In this document: piece by piece, positions 54,723-64,000 of the stretch
Position numbering within the stretch: the stretch's first letter is position 1
Layout: each line of letters opens with the position of its first letter
Origin: Persicaria tinctoria
Taxonomy: Eukaryota; Streptophyta; Magnoliopsida; Caryophyllales; Polygonaceae
NCBI GenBank assembly: GCA_037127255.1
Contig: JBANSL010000004.1
Location: 25,055,967 to 25,119,966 of the forward strand
Reading direction: 5' to 3'
DNA: 64,000 bases
Program-made: the position numbers and the translations under genes
Notes under the pieces: model-generated
Told to the model about the DNA's origin: nothing
What the model saw: only the letters and a program-made list of their open reading frames with translations
The model's database searches: none

Positions 54723-57271
54723 TACCCCCCTCGAGCTGGACTTGTAACCGGGAAAACAAGGCCAAGCTTGGACCTTAAGTACTTGTGTTGAGCAGCTCCC
54801 AAAGCTTTGGTGAGGATATCAGCAGTTTGATGCACAGTTGAGATGTGTGCAGTGCATAGAAACCCATCCATGATCATGTCTCTAAGAAATTGGCAATCCA
54901 CACGAATGTGCTTTGTCCTTTCATGGAAGACTAGATTTGTAGCTAGATACCGAGCAGATTGGTTATCACAATGTAAAGTAATTGGCAAAGGAACTTTGAC
55001 ATTCAAATCTGATAGAATGCCTTCAATCTAGACTAACTCACTAGCAATGGCTGACATTGCTCTATATTCACTTTCAGTAGAGGACTTGGATACCACCTTT
55101 TGCTTTTTGGTTTTCCAGGAAATCAATGAAGAACCTAAGAACACACAATAACCTGTCAATGATCTACAACTGTATGCACAAGATGCCCAATCTGCATCAC
55201 TGTAAGCAGAAATTACCAAATCGGATGAAGAAGCATAAGAGAGAGACAAATTGAATGTGCCTTTCAAATATCTGAGCAAATACATAGCACAATTCCAATG
55301 AGAAACAAGAGGATGCTGCAGAAATTGTCTCAATTGTTGAACTGTGTAGGAAATATTTGGACGTGTGAGAGTCAAATACAGCAGCCTACCCACAATTCTT
55401 CTATATCTATCAGGATGAGGGAAAATATCATCTCCTTCAACTGTCAATTTCACCCCCTTTTGCATAGGAAACTTAGCAGGCTTACACTCAACCATATTGG
55501 CATCCTTCAAAATATCCAAAACATACTTTCTCTGACTCAACAAAATCCCATTTGAACTTCTGGCTATTTCCATACCCAAAAAGTATCTAGCAATGCCTAG
55601 ATCTTTAATGGTAAAGGCTTTGTGCAAAGCACCTTTAGTGCTTTCAATTTCAGTAGCAGAGTTCCCCAACAACAGCATATCATCAACATATACTAATGCA
55701 ATAGTAAATGATTGACCAACTCTTTTAGTAAACAGACTATAATCATGCTTAGACTGCACATAGGCTAAGTTGCTCAAAAATTTAGTCAATTCATGATTCC
55801 ATTGTCGACTAGCTTGTTTCAAACCATAAAGAGATCTTTCTAATTTGCAAACCATACTAGAAGGTGCAGGATAGCGAGGAGGAGGTAGCATGTAAACACC
55901 CTCCTCAATAAAGCCATGAAGAAAGGCATTGTTTACCTCCAACTGATGTAATTTCCAATCCTTAGCAGCTGCCAGAGCTAAAATAATTCTCACAGTAGCC
56001 AGCTTAGCAACAGGTGAAAAGGTCACCAGAAGGTCTGTACTTGACCTTCTGGTGACCAGAAGGTATGTACTTGACCTTGTAAATCCACCTTGATCCTTTG
56101 CAACACATAATCTTTCACCTGATTATACCCCTTTGCAACAAGCCTAGCTTTATATCTTTCAATGTCACAAGAAGGTATGTACTTGACCTTGTAAATCCAC
56201 CTTGATCCAACAGCTTTCTTACCAACAGGTAAGGGAGCTATGACCCAAGTGTTATTCTTTTCAAGAGCATCTAATTCTAACTTCATAGCCTGTTACCATT
56301 CAGGCTTGTCTTTGGCCTGAGCATAAGAGTTGGGTTCAAACACTTTGAACACATTAAAAAGAGATGCCTGAAAAGAAGGAGAAAGGTAACTCACATCCTT
56401 CAATCCCATAACAGAAAAAACTGAACTCAACGAATCAGAAGATGCTGGCAGATAATCACACATACAGTCCTTTAGCCTAGCAGGTCTATGGACCACTCTT
56501 TTTGAAACTATCACACCAGGAATCCCTGGATTGTCACCCACACTGGATGAAGTACCGGAGTCTGTATCAGGAATCACAATATCCACAGATTCTGTGTTTG
56601 AATAAGAATCACTCAACCGAATATAAGAATTAAGGACAGGAAACTCTATGACATGAGAGGGAGGAGTAACAACTGAATCCCCAAAATTTGAATCACCAGC
56701 AGGAGAAACCAAAGGTAATCTGTGTGTGACTTGATGAAAGTCAGAATCTGTAGCAGATTTCTCAACTTTGAAAGGAAAAATATTCTCAACAAATTTGACA
56801 TTTCTACTGATTATCACTTTCTTAGTATCCAGATCAAACAACTTGTAAGCCTTCTGATTAGGAGGATAACCCAAGAAAACACACCTCTTAGATGAGACAC
56901 CCATTTTGTCTCTACTTTGTTTATCCATAGTGTAGTAGCAAAGACATCCAATCACCCTCAAGTCATCATAAGAGGGAGCTTTGCTATGCAGTACCTCATA
57001 TGGAGATTTCCATTCCAATTTAGAAGAAGGCATTTTATTTATAAGATGAGTACGTGGCTCCCAAAACACAGTCTCCCCAAAACTGAATAGGTAAGCCATC
57101 ATGTAGCCTAATTGCCCTAGCAGTTTCTATGAGGTGTCTGTGCTTTCTTTCCACCCTACCATTCTGAGCAGGAACACCGAGTGCAGACCTTTGATGTACA
57201 ATTCCTTTACTCTGGAAGAAATCATTACACTTTCTTTGTGTGAACTCAGTCCCATTGTCTGACCTTATCAC
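54689..57271 (-). pseudogene. Copia integrase C-half, reverse transcriptase and RNase H
   Basis: Right to left: the integrase core after the insertion (IRSDNGTEF, then VPAQNGRVERKHRH with the catalytic Glu), a frameshift near 57040-57100, the integrase C-terminus (KRCVFLGYPPNQKAYKLFDL), RT start (NNTWVIAPLPVGKKAVGSRW), RT core with LVYVDDML, and RNase H (SAYSDADWASC, SSTESEYRA, LHCDNQSA). Breaks: the shift above, an insertion at 56021-56096 carrying a 37-bp duplication and a hairpin, a stop at about 56287-56300, and a TAG near 55028. Confidence 0.9.
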
Positions 57272-59255
57272 TGATGTCCATGTTTTATGCCATGTTTTAT
57301 AGATACTTTTATATCGATTTCTGCATGCATTTCATGCATTTGGGTTAGAATAATACATAATTTGTGTAGTTTATGTTTATTGGCAATATATGGAGGTCTA
57401 CACAAGTTTTTGTTATATTTCGCAGAAATCGTACACACTTTGGAGCTTAAAGGAAAGTCATGAAGAAGCTAAGGATGGTGCAGCCGGAGGAAAGACCATT
57501 TTTCACCATTCATCATTCCAAATAAAGTTTTAAAATCTTCATGAGAGTTGTAGCCCTTGAAAAGAGCTTTCCAACGCATGGTCATATGCGTCAATTTGAC
57601 TAACGAGGACTTGGGAAAGTGCGTTTCAAGAACAGAGCAGAAAGCTGAAGAGCAAGAAAATCGAGTCGAAAATCATAGGTCGATATCGAGTACACTCACT
57701 CAATATCGAGTCATCCACTCGATTTTTCTCCTGAAGGCCAGAATCGACAAGGCTGAAGAGCATGAGTCGATATCGACTACCTCAAGTCGATATCGAGGGC
57801 CCAAAACCGAGTCAATATCTGGGAATCGAGTCAAGAAATCTGGAGCTGAGAGCTGATGGTCGATATCGAGTTACCCAACTCGATATCGAGTAACCACTTA
57901 GTTGATTTTCAGTCATGTTGGCCGATATTGAGTTGCTGAGCTGAACACGGAGAAATTTCTAGTCGATATCGAGTTGCCTTACTCGATATCGAGTGACCTG
58001 CAGTAGCCGATTCCGAGCTTAACCGACTTCTTGTTAAGTTTCTATCCCGAATCCGATGGAGATATTTTTGAGAGCAAATTCCATCAAGATCTATCAAGTG
58101 CTATCAAGTTGGAGAAGATATTTACCTACTTTTATTTCCATGTTTTTATCTTAATAAATTAGATAGATAAATATAGATATAGATAGGTAATTCTTTCCTA
58201 ATTAGAGAGGGAATGAAGTCTATAAATAAAGCCTATAGGGCTGGTTTTTTATTCATTCAATCACACAATTTAATTCTAGAGAAGGAGAAGAGGTAGTAAG
58301 TAGAGAGAGAGAGAGAGAGAGCTTGTAGCCGAGAAGAGTTGGAGTTTGCGAAAGCGGTTTTGGCTTCGATCGGTTGTAAGTTTTGGTTATTTTTAATGCA
58401 AAGTTATTTCCTTTTATTATTGATGAGTCTATTCATGATGAAGAGCGAGTAGTCCACCCACTTCTAGGGTCGGGGTGAGCCCGACGGTAGCCATGTGAGG
58501 TGATGCGGTAAAGGTTTGATCTTTTTATGCAATTCGGCTTCTATCCATGCGAGCATGATTCTTTTGCGAAAGTTGAAGGTGATCCTTGTTTGTGTTATTG
58601 AAGCGAAAGTGATCTTAATGCAACTCGGATTAATTATGTGAAAAGGGTTAGTAACAATTAGGGTTTATGCGAAAGCCTCTATATTCATATTTGTTAATAA
58701 CGAAAGTTATTTTATGAAAAGCATGATCTTTTATGCCTTTGTGTGTTATTTTCCATGGTTATCGTTGTGGTGTTGAAACCCTGATCTTGGAAGTATTTTA
58801 GTTCATTGATTTATTTCATAAAGTTTTGAGTTTTAAAGTTTCTGTCCATCCGAAATCGAGTTGCCTTCTGTCGATTTTATTTAGTCGATGTCGAGCATCA
58901 CCAGTCGATATCGACCAAGTTTTTCCCTTGTGTTCTGTTTATGTTTTAAGTCAATATTGAGTCACTGTGGTCGATTTTCTTACTCAATATCGAGTAACAG
59001 CACTCAATATCGACCCAAGTTTTATGCTTTGCTTTCTTTTATGCTTTTCTCTGTTGTTTCTGTCTGTCTATTTGATTTTCTGTATGTGAGATTTGCTGCT
59101 ACCTGAGATCCGCTGACGTGCTTCCTCGAGGATCGATCCTGACTTCCCACTACTACATCAGGAGGAGGTCTTGTAATTATTTGCAAGGGACGGAATTTGG
59201 TTTGCTTTACTTTACTTATATTTTGAATTGCAAGTCGCGATTTCCTCCTACAAAG
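57272..59255 (+). mobile_element. LTR family C, copy 3: solo-LTR-like insertion in the copia integrase
   Basis: The copia reading breaks in VKV-I and resumes exactly at I-RSDNG. The 5-bp ATCAC occurs on both sides (57267-57271, 59256-59260) and one copy restores the normal codons. The insert is homologous to 20250-21690 and to 1-1009. It carries seven perfect TCGATATCGA at 57679-57993 and one near 58905, a TATA box at 58221 and a GA run at 58300. It ends CTACAAAG, not CA, so the last three bases are unexplained. Confidence 0.85.
58221..58228 (+). promoter_or_regulatory. TATA box of LTR family C copy 3
   Basis: TATAAATA, about 230 bp after the main TCGATATCGA cluster, as in the other copies. 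Confidence 0.6.
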
Positions 59256-60340
59256 ATCACTTTGACAGAAGTTCCAAATTGATTCTCAACCATAGTGATG
59301 AAGTTCACAATGACTGAGGCCACCTGCAATTTATCTTGCAACAGAAATATCCAAGTGGATCTACTATGATCATCTAAAATAGTAAGGAAATATCTGGCAC
59401 CACACAAAGAAGCAACTTTATAGGGACCCCAAAGATCCATATGAACCAGTTTGAAAGGAGCATCAGCTTTACATTCACTTCTCTGAAAGGGAAGAGCATG
59501 TTGCTTAGTCATGGCACAAGTGTCACAGAAAAAATCTTTCAACTGAATTTTATTACAACCAGGAACATGTTTCATCTTAGACATAGATGAGTGACCAAGC
59601 CTAACATGAAGAGTCTGTAACTGAACTACTCAATTACAACCATTACTAGAACACATATCAAAGGTAACATGTGTCACTGGGTGTGCTTCTCTAATCTTCT
59701 GTGCATACAGCATGTATAATCCACCATGAATCACCCCACGAGCAATCTTGACCTTAGTTGTAAGGTCCTGCAGTACACATGATACAGAATCAAAACTGAA
59801 TTCTAATCCTCCATCACAAAGAATCTTTGACACTGATAGCAAATTGTGTCTAAATTCAGGCACATACAACACATTACTAAGCACAAGATTATTGGCTAGC
59901 ATCACAGTTCCTGACCACTCAACCTCTTTAGCAGATCCATCAGGTACACCAAGCAAAATCCTTTTATCAAGAGATTTCAAATCACAAAAAACAGATTTGT
60001 CAAATGCTATGTGATCAGTAGCTCCTGAATCTATTATCCATTCAAGAGAATGTCCTTTCTGAGATCTAACAAGAAAAGAAACACTAAGGTTACTTGCAAA
60101 ATGCACAATGGCATTGTTGGAATAAGCATCAGAACTGCCTCCATCACATGGATGGTTGCCCTTCATCATCTTCACAACTTCATGGTAAATAACATTTACC
60201 CTATTCTGATCAGGCTTGACTCCACTAACATCAAGTGGAGATTCTGACTGTGGAGCATCCACATTAGCAGAAAACTTGCCATTTTGAGGCTTGCCACCTG
60301 TATGAGGTCCATTGTACCACTCAGGATACCCCCACCAACT
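59256..60340 (-). pseudogene. Copia protease, GAG-pre-integrase and integrase N-half
   Basis: Contains WIIDSGATDHIAFDKSVF (aspartic protease, DSGA; about 60045), the pre-integrase zinc part LHVRLGHSSM ... CDTCAMTKQH (about 59600-59505), and the first integrase Asp (VHMDLWGPYK). A stop at 59630-59632 interrupts the frame just before LHVRLGH. It ends at the solo-LTR insertion. Confidence 0.9.
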
Positions 60341-61412
60341 TGAAACAATACCCTTTAGTGTGGCCCTTTTCACCACAATAGTCACACTGCCTGTCATACT
60401 TAGGCTTCTTGTAGTCTCTCTTTTCCTGATCAGGCTGTTTGGATTGAAACCCTGGAGAGCCCTTAGAGCCCTTGCTATCACCAAAGTCCTTTCCTCTCTT
60501 ATCTCCTTGGAAATTTCTCCCAACAGCAAGCACATCAGCATCAGTTTGAGTGCTACTGCCAGCACCTTTACCTCTTTCAGCCTGGACAACAAGCTGAAAC
60601 ACCTTATTGATGCTTGGCATAAGATCCTTTGTCAGCACATTGTTTTTCAAATGATCATATGACTCATTGAGTCCCATCAAGAACTGCATCACCTTAGCCT
60701 TGCTCTCACGTTCTTGAATTCTCTTAATAATTCCACAAGTACACTGAGCAAATATACCACATTCACACCCCGTCAGACCCTCTAAGACCTGTAATTCATC
60801 CCATATCCTATTCATTTTGTTGTAATAAGCCCCAATTGAAAGATTTCCCTCCTTAAGATTGCACATATCCTTGTGCAGCTGATATATCAATGGATCATTA
60901 GATTCAGAAAATCTCTCTTTCACTTCATCCCATAGCTGTTTGGACGAGTGCATATACATGAAGCTTTCTCCTATTTCACTAGTCATTTAATTTATGATCT
61001 AGCACATCACCATAAAATCTGCACGAATCCACTTCTCGCAATCCTCAGTATTCTCAGTTGGTCTCACACATTTCCCATTGATAAATCCCAACTTAGCTTT
61101 AGCACCTAAAGCCATACAGATTCCTCGATTCCAACTGGTGAAATTGGAACCATTAAACAAGGTTGAGACTAGCTGCATACCTGAATGATCAGAATTCGCA
61201 AGAAACAACGGATTCACATGCGCATTCGAGTTCTGATTGCCAAAATCCCCAAAATTCATTTGATTGAAGCCGATTCCTAGAGATCCAACTCCAGTTCCAA
61301 ATCCAGTTCCTCTTCCCATACCAGCACCTGGATTCGCGTTTCCATTCACATTCGAACCCCCTGGTTGCTGATTAGCATTTCCAGCACCTCGAGCCTTTAC
61401 AGATTCAAGCAA
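60321..61412 (-). pseudogene. Copia gag
   Basis: From the Met at 61412: a Gly/Asn-rich N-terminus, then LFNGSNFTSWNRGICMALGA, the UBN2-type domain (SSKQLWDEVKERFSESNDPL) and a CX2CX4HX4C knuckle CDYCGEKGHTKGYC near 60370. Stops at 60999-61001 and 60987-60989 cut it after WIRADFMVMC. A frameshift at a G-run near 60330 separates gag from the protease frame. Confidence 0.88.
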
Positions 61413-61489
61413 ACGGAAGCAAAATCAATGAGAGAGAAGAAGAAAAAAACGAGCACGAGAACAAGAAATTCAACCAGATCTTGCACGTC

Positions 61490-61501
61490 GCTCTGATACC
61501 A
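61490..61501 (-). other. Primer binding site of copia element
   Basis: TGGTATCAGAGC on the minus strand, the plant initiator tRNA-Met complement, directly next to the LTR end. Confidence 0.92.
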
Positions 61502-61743
61502 TGTGAAGGATCTAATGATCCAAAACCAAACTGAAAATGAACAACTTGAATTGAAGAGGAAATATGAAGTTTACAGTACAAAAACCATCGTCTTCAACCA
61601 ACACCCCTGCACCTTTTATAGAGGTGGGAATGTGCTTCTAACAGCCTAACAACCTTAGGTGAAAAGACCTAAATGCCCTTACAACAACTACAGAATACCA
61701 AAACTACCCTTAACTAACTAAGCTACTAGTTGTATAGTTCACA
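61502..61743 (-). repeat. 5' LTR of copia element
   Basis: 242 bp, differing from 54481-54722 at about six positions. Confidence 0.92.
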
Positions 61744-61748
61744 CATGT

Positions 61749-62719
61749 ACACCCATGTACATTTGAGGTGTACTTAAGCCAAAAATAATTAAATAAAAAA
61801 GAAAATGCTCAAGTACACTCTAAAACCGTTTTTATTTGAGAACATGTTGGAGTACATCAACACCATAGGTTTTATTTATTTCAAACCCACTTTTCAAATG
61901 TTTAAAAATATTAATATAAATAAATAAATTTATATTTGAATAGAGAATAGTTTTATCTTTTCATAGATACCCATTTTGACTATATTTAAGTAAAAACAAA
62001 AAAATAAGTATAATTAAATCTTTGCAATTTGAATATATATTTGGATATTTTAATGTGATATGTTATTTTAATAATTTTAATAATTGTTAAAAAAAATTAT
62101 AATTTCATATAATAAGACTAAAATAAATGATTAAATAACCAGTGTACGATTCGGGAATGGAGTATACAAATGTGAGTAAAATTCATAAAATAGTTAAATG
62201 AATGTTCTTATGTTAATGTGGCGGGAAAAAAGTGAGTGAAGTACAATAAAGGTGTACACGAATGTACATGGACTTAAGAAATTGGATGGCTTGGGGGAAA
62301 AGATAGTGCTTGGTCAGTACGGCGTCGTTTGAGAAGAGTAGATGTTGTGTTATGTTTTGGTGGTGGTGGGTGGGTGGGTTGGCGGGCGATTGTTCAGAGA
62401 AAGAACGTGAAAAAAACTTATTCTTGAAGAAGAGGCTACAACATAACCAGGCTTCGAGATGGATACCCCACACGGCCACACCACAGGTCCACAGCTCATG
62501 CAAACCTCATGGGCTGACTTTTAATTTTATTTATTTATTATATTTATAACATCATAAAATTTCCCTAGTGCGGAGTATTATGTAAATACCGGAGTAGTAT
62601 TTTCCTTGGCCCTAGGCCTCTGGCCATTCCAAAAGTTTGAGGCAATTTATTGTATTTGGCTCAATTGTCATTTTCCCTTTTTCGTTGGCCGTGAGTTTTT
62701 AGTTTGACCATTTAGATTA
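61749..62719. other. AT-rich intergenic DNA
   Basis: No gene. 'tgaggtgtacttaa' near 61764 and 'taaaggtgtacacgaatgtacatgg' near 62248 are loosely inverted and may be the remains of a MITE into which the copia element inserted. Confidence 0.35.
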
Positions 62720-63171
62720 GGGTAAATTAAAGAAAATCACCCATTAAATACAATTTATTAACAAATCACCACCCATATAAAATTTTGTCATGATTTTTTG
62801 AAAAAAAATTTGTAAATGACCAGTATACCATTTTTAGGGATTAAATATTCGCATTCGTACATACTAAATGCATATTTACTGAAAGTTTGCAAATCAAAAG
62901 TCTTATTGGTGCATGAATTATGATGGTGAGATAAAGAAATATTTTATTTTTAGTTAATTACAAGTCTGGGGTGTTTCAGTAGAGATAAAAAGACAATTTG
63001 ATTAAAAGTGGGGGTAAATTAGTCATTTTTATTGATATTTTGATGGATGTTTTTGCGTAGGTGGTGATTTATAAACAAATCATATTTAACGAGTGATTTG
63101 TATCATTTCAAGTTTAGTGGGTGGATAGTGAAAAAATCAATATTTAGTGGATGGTTTTCTATAATTTACCC
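62720..63171. mobile_element. Small MULE-type MITE
   Basis: Begins GGGTAAATTAAAGAAAATCA and ends TTTCTATAATTTACCC, with imperfect inverted arms of 100 bp or more. Flanks TTTAGATTA and TTTATATTA match at 8 of 9 positions. 452 bp, no coding. Confidence 0.75.
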
Positions 63172-63605
63172 TTTATATTATTAACGGAAAAAAAAGAATG
63201 AAAATGCATTCTTTCACCATTAATTATATATCATGAAACTAAACATCGATGGTTCATCTTCAAAGATGGATGAAAGTACCAAGGGGTACATAATCCGCAG
63301 GGCCGGCCTTGGGCATAGGCCAAAGAGGTCGTCACCTCGAACCCCCAATCCAATAAGGACTTTGTAAAAGAAAAATGTATATGTACGTATATAATTAAGG
63401 CAATATGTATATAACTATTTTTGTATGTATAAGTAAAAAAACTCATTACATTCAGGATATAAAAAAAATGCACATTTATCACATAACTTGTGACAAATAA
63501 CCTTATCTTTGTCGATCGAAACATGTAAGGAGGTTATAAGATTGTTACCAATAAATGACGGATAGTCCAAGATAATTAAACCTTATCTTAATTTTGAATT
63601 TTTAC
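63172..63605. other. Intergenic DNA
   Basis: AT-rich with nothing definable. 'gggccggccttgggcatagg' near 63300 looks like a piece of a common repeat. Confidence 0.35.
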
Positions 63606-64000
63606 CAACAGTGTTCTAAATATCGGATAAATCGGTCGATTTATCGGGGATATTTAGAATCCGATACGATATCGGCATATCGGGTGAAAATATCGGGTCA
63701 ATATCGGCGATATATCGGGTCAACATCGGTGATATATTGGGGATATTTAGAATTATCAACTTTTATAAGGCAAATTTAGCCTTTATGACCCGATATATAG
63801 GGTCAATATCGGCGATATATCGGGGATATTTAGAAATTCCAACTTTGATAAGGTAATTTAGCCTTTATGAATGAAGTTGTTTTTATTTTGTCAAATTTAT
63901 TTGGTAATTTTGCAATTTAAATATTAATTTTCATGTGTATTTTTACATTTTGAAGTATAACTATAATATTATAGTTAAAAATTAGCGAAATCGATAAATC
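63606..64000. repeat. TATCGG-rich repeat running off the window
   Basis: Many copies of (G/C)GATATATCGGG(G/T) and 'atatttagaat', with a longer unit ('ataaggcaaatttagcctttatgacc' at about 63767 and 'ataaggtaatttagcctttatgaa' at about 63848) repeated at about 80 bp. The family is unknown; the right end is not in the window. Confidence 0.65.

Larger units (their letters stand above)
54481..61743 (-). mobile_element. Full-length Ty1/copia retrotransposon
   Basis: LTRs at 54481-54722 and 61502-61743 (242 bp each, about six differences), flanked by a perfect 5-bp duplication CATGT (54476-54480, 61744-61748). Transcribed leftwards: primer site for initiator tRNA-Met next to the right LTR, gag, protease, integrase, RT and RNase H (the copia order), and a polypurine tract next to the left LTR. 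A 1984-bp insertion (57272-59255) splits the integrase. Several stops and shifts make it inactive. Confidence 0.95.

Overview
The window is plant nuclear DNA, most likely from a eudicot. It holds spliced genes with GT-AG introns, plant-type LTR retrotransposons primed by tRNA-Asp or initiator tRNA-Met, and Stowaway, Tourist, hAT and Mutator-like elements. I cannot fix the species from the sequence. About 85-90% of the window is transposable-element material. I see only two host genes that look intact. They are convergent: a chloroplast-type lipid phosphate phosphatase of the epsilon class (four exons, 37132-39866, +) and an unrecognised coiled-coil protein with a C-terminal membrane segment (three coding exons, 46880-44102, -).

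Layout, left part (1-22800): a stack of Ty3/gypsy elements. A minus-strand LTR of a family here called C fills 1-1009. A complete 11.6 kb Athila-type element (family A, 3080-14692) has 1.5 kb LTRs, a 5-bp target duplication, a tRNA-Asp primer site, a gag-pol frame broken by stops, and an intact 400-codon extra ORF downstream of pol. Next come copia gag debris, a degenerate ORF and an apparent chimera (17141-21690) that starts with one LTR family (B) and ends with another (C).

Middle part (22800-36800): nested Mutator-like (MULE) structure. An outer inverted-repeat element (23026-36786, TIRs of about 0.6 kb) contains a second inverted pair (about 25703-36034). The inner one carries exon-intron fragments of three unrelated host genes: alanyl-tRNA synthetase, non-phosphorylating glyceraldehyde-3-phosphate dehydrogenase, and a PQT3/RBBP6-like ubiquitin ligase. 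It also holds LINE and copia scraps, tRNA-like 70-mers and several tandem-repeat arrays. The complex ends about 345 bp upstream of the phosphatase start codon.

Genic island (37100-47150): the two genes with a 4.2 kb convergent spacer that holds a LINE 3' end, a SINE with perfect target duplications and a pyrimidine-rich minisatellite.

Right part (47494-64000): a hAT-type element with 8-bp target duplications, itself hit by a small MULE; a Stowaway element split by a 3 kb gene-capturing insertion that carries ADR1-like NLR exons; a Tourist element; a full-length copia element (54481-61743, minus strand) interrupted by a family C solo-LTR-like insertion with a 5-bp target duplication; another small MULE; and a TATCGG-rich repeat running off the right end.

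No rRNA, CRISPR or bacterial-type feature is present. Identifications come from reading the translations and known family motifs; none was checked by database search.
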